A model generated the notes under the pieces. It searched no databases, was not told where the DNA came from, and worked only from the letters and a program-made list of their open reading frames with translations. 64,000 bases of DNA, taken from assembly GCF_002368415.1 (NCBI RefSeq), contig NZ_AP018290.1:8981717-9045716 (forward strand), in the 5' to 3' direction. Numbering within the stretch: position 1 is the first letter of the stretch; each line of letters starts with the position of its first letter. Source of the DNA: Calothrix sp. NIES-4105 (GTDB lineage Bacteria > Cyanobacteriota > Cyanobacteriia > Cyanobacteriales > Nostocaceae). Of the stretch, positions 63,603 to 64,000 are shown piece after piece. Made by a program: the position numbers and the translations under genes.

Positions 63603-64000
63603 ATGAAAGTTAGAAATATTGTAAGTAAAGCAGCTATCGTTTCTGGTGTAATTTTGTCCGCTGCGATTGTAAGCCGCCCTGCAATGGCTGCGTCTTTTAA
63701 AGTAACAGTCGAAGACCCAGGTGTAATGAATGCAAATTTATCAAGTTTGCAAAATGCTTATGTACAAACTTTTGATGGACAAGCATCTGGTTTTAACAAA
63801 AACGGCTTTACATGGATTGTTAATGATCTAACGATTGGTCAATATAGTAATGTTCTGATCATAGACGCGGATCAATACGGCGGTGCTGGTGGAACCGGAA
63901 AGTATTTTGATGTAGATACAAAAAGATCGGGTGCAGGTCAAACGATTTCTACGTTAAAGCTGACAACCCCACAAAAATACTTCGGATTTTGGTGGTCTGC
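63603..64000 (+). CDS. PEP-CTERM surface protein, tandem paralogue (partial)
   Basis: Starts at ATG 63603 (or 63597) and runs off the window end. The visible 132 residues parallel the upstream gene: the same signal peptide (AAIVSGVILSAAIVSRPAMA), then EDPGVMNANLSSLQNAYVQT and KLTTPQKYFGFWWSA. About three quarters of residues are identical. It arose by tandem duplication including the upstream control region. Confidence 0.88.
   Translation, partial: MKVRNIVSKAAIVSGVILSAAIVSRPAMAASFKVTVEDPGVMNANLSSLQNAYVQTFDGQASGFNKNGFTWIVNDLTIGQYSNVLIIDADQYGGAGGTGKYFDVDTKRSGAGQTISTLKLTTPQKYFGFWWS

Noticed and set aside
1-64000. HIP1 (GCGATCGC) sites
   Set aside because: Searched by eye on both strands; none found (near misses such as TGATCGCGA at 57665 do not match).
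60543-64000. GGCGCC-free region as proof of recent horizontal transfer
   Set aside because: A gap of 3.4 kb is only mildly unlikely at one site per 640 bp, and the ntcB-like gene inside it is a core gene.

Overview
The window comes from a cyanobacterial chromosome, most likely a filamentous, heterocyst-forming type (Nostocales). The evidence is the gene content: the response regulator RpaB/Ycf27, a cytochrome b6f cofactor-assembly protein (CCB2/CCB4 family), an NblB-type bilin-lyase HEAT protein, an NtcB-like LysR regulator, WD40-fused Ser/Thr kinases, PEP-CTERM surface proteins, heptamer tandem repeats and a rimP-nusA-ylxR-infB operon with the very long cyanobacterial IF-2. G+C is low (about 40 % by eye). 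The usual cyanobacterial palindrome GCGATCGC was not seen. GGCGCC is instead present about 100 times by hand count, against roughly 5 expected.

Layout. 1-2030: decayed DNA (an unknown gene relic, an AbiE-type antitoxin with a deleted toxin partner, a broken glycoside-hydrolase-like gene). 2164-8900: alkaline phosphatase with a possible Pho box, class II aldolase, CBS protein, NblB-like protein, PEP-CTERM protein, DUF456 and CCB2/4 proteins. 9115-12240: rpaB and radA divergently arranged, then a DUF4258/DUF2283 pair whose first gene carries an A AAA AAG slippery site. 12458-18429: a repeat element, a PhnD-like lipoprotein, a Ser/Thr kinase, a haem-binding HAMP sensor and a kinase-WD40 protein. 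18600-22031: a Clp-fold protease, a peptidoglycan-binding-like protein and an unknown membrane protein. 22200-28344: rimP, nusA, ylxR, infB. 28600-33000: small proteins, a DUF1565/SLH outer-envelope protein and an LRV-like protein with a relic paralogue. 33400-40337: an RND efflux pair and two glycosyltransferases. 40542-46559: DUF697 GTPase-like protein, a solitary C5 DNA methyltransferase, deoC, recO and an MFS transporter. 46780-50524: a glycosyltransferase and pgsA separated by a cassette flanked by about 360-bp direct duplications. 50679-53353: an OLD-like AAA ATPase with a broken PLD-like partner. 53397-61708: aspA, DUF362 protein, ppa, panD, a metallo-beta-lactamase-fold pseudoenzyme, a TrpD-like protein and an ntcB-like regulator. 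61709-64000: two tandem PEP-CTERM paralogues sharing a conserved leader; the second is cut by the window end.

The core functions are ordinary: translation initiation and transcription elongation, DNA repair, phosphate acquisition, nitrogen regulation, coenzyme A precursor synthesis and envelope biogenesis. Three things stand out. First, the GGCGCC (and, less strongly, CGCGCG) palindrome field fills all three reading frames. Second, short repeats of at least four families sit exactly on gene stop codons. Third, there is unusual gene decay: at least five broken genes or relics, two of them in toxin-antitoxin or defence-type modules. No tRNA, rRNA, CRISPR array or intact transposase was found.
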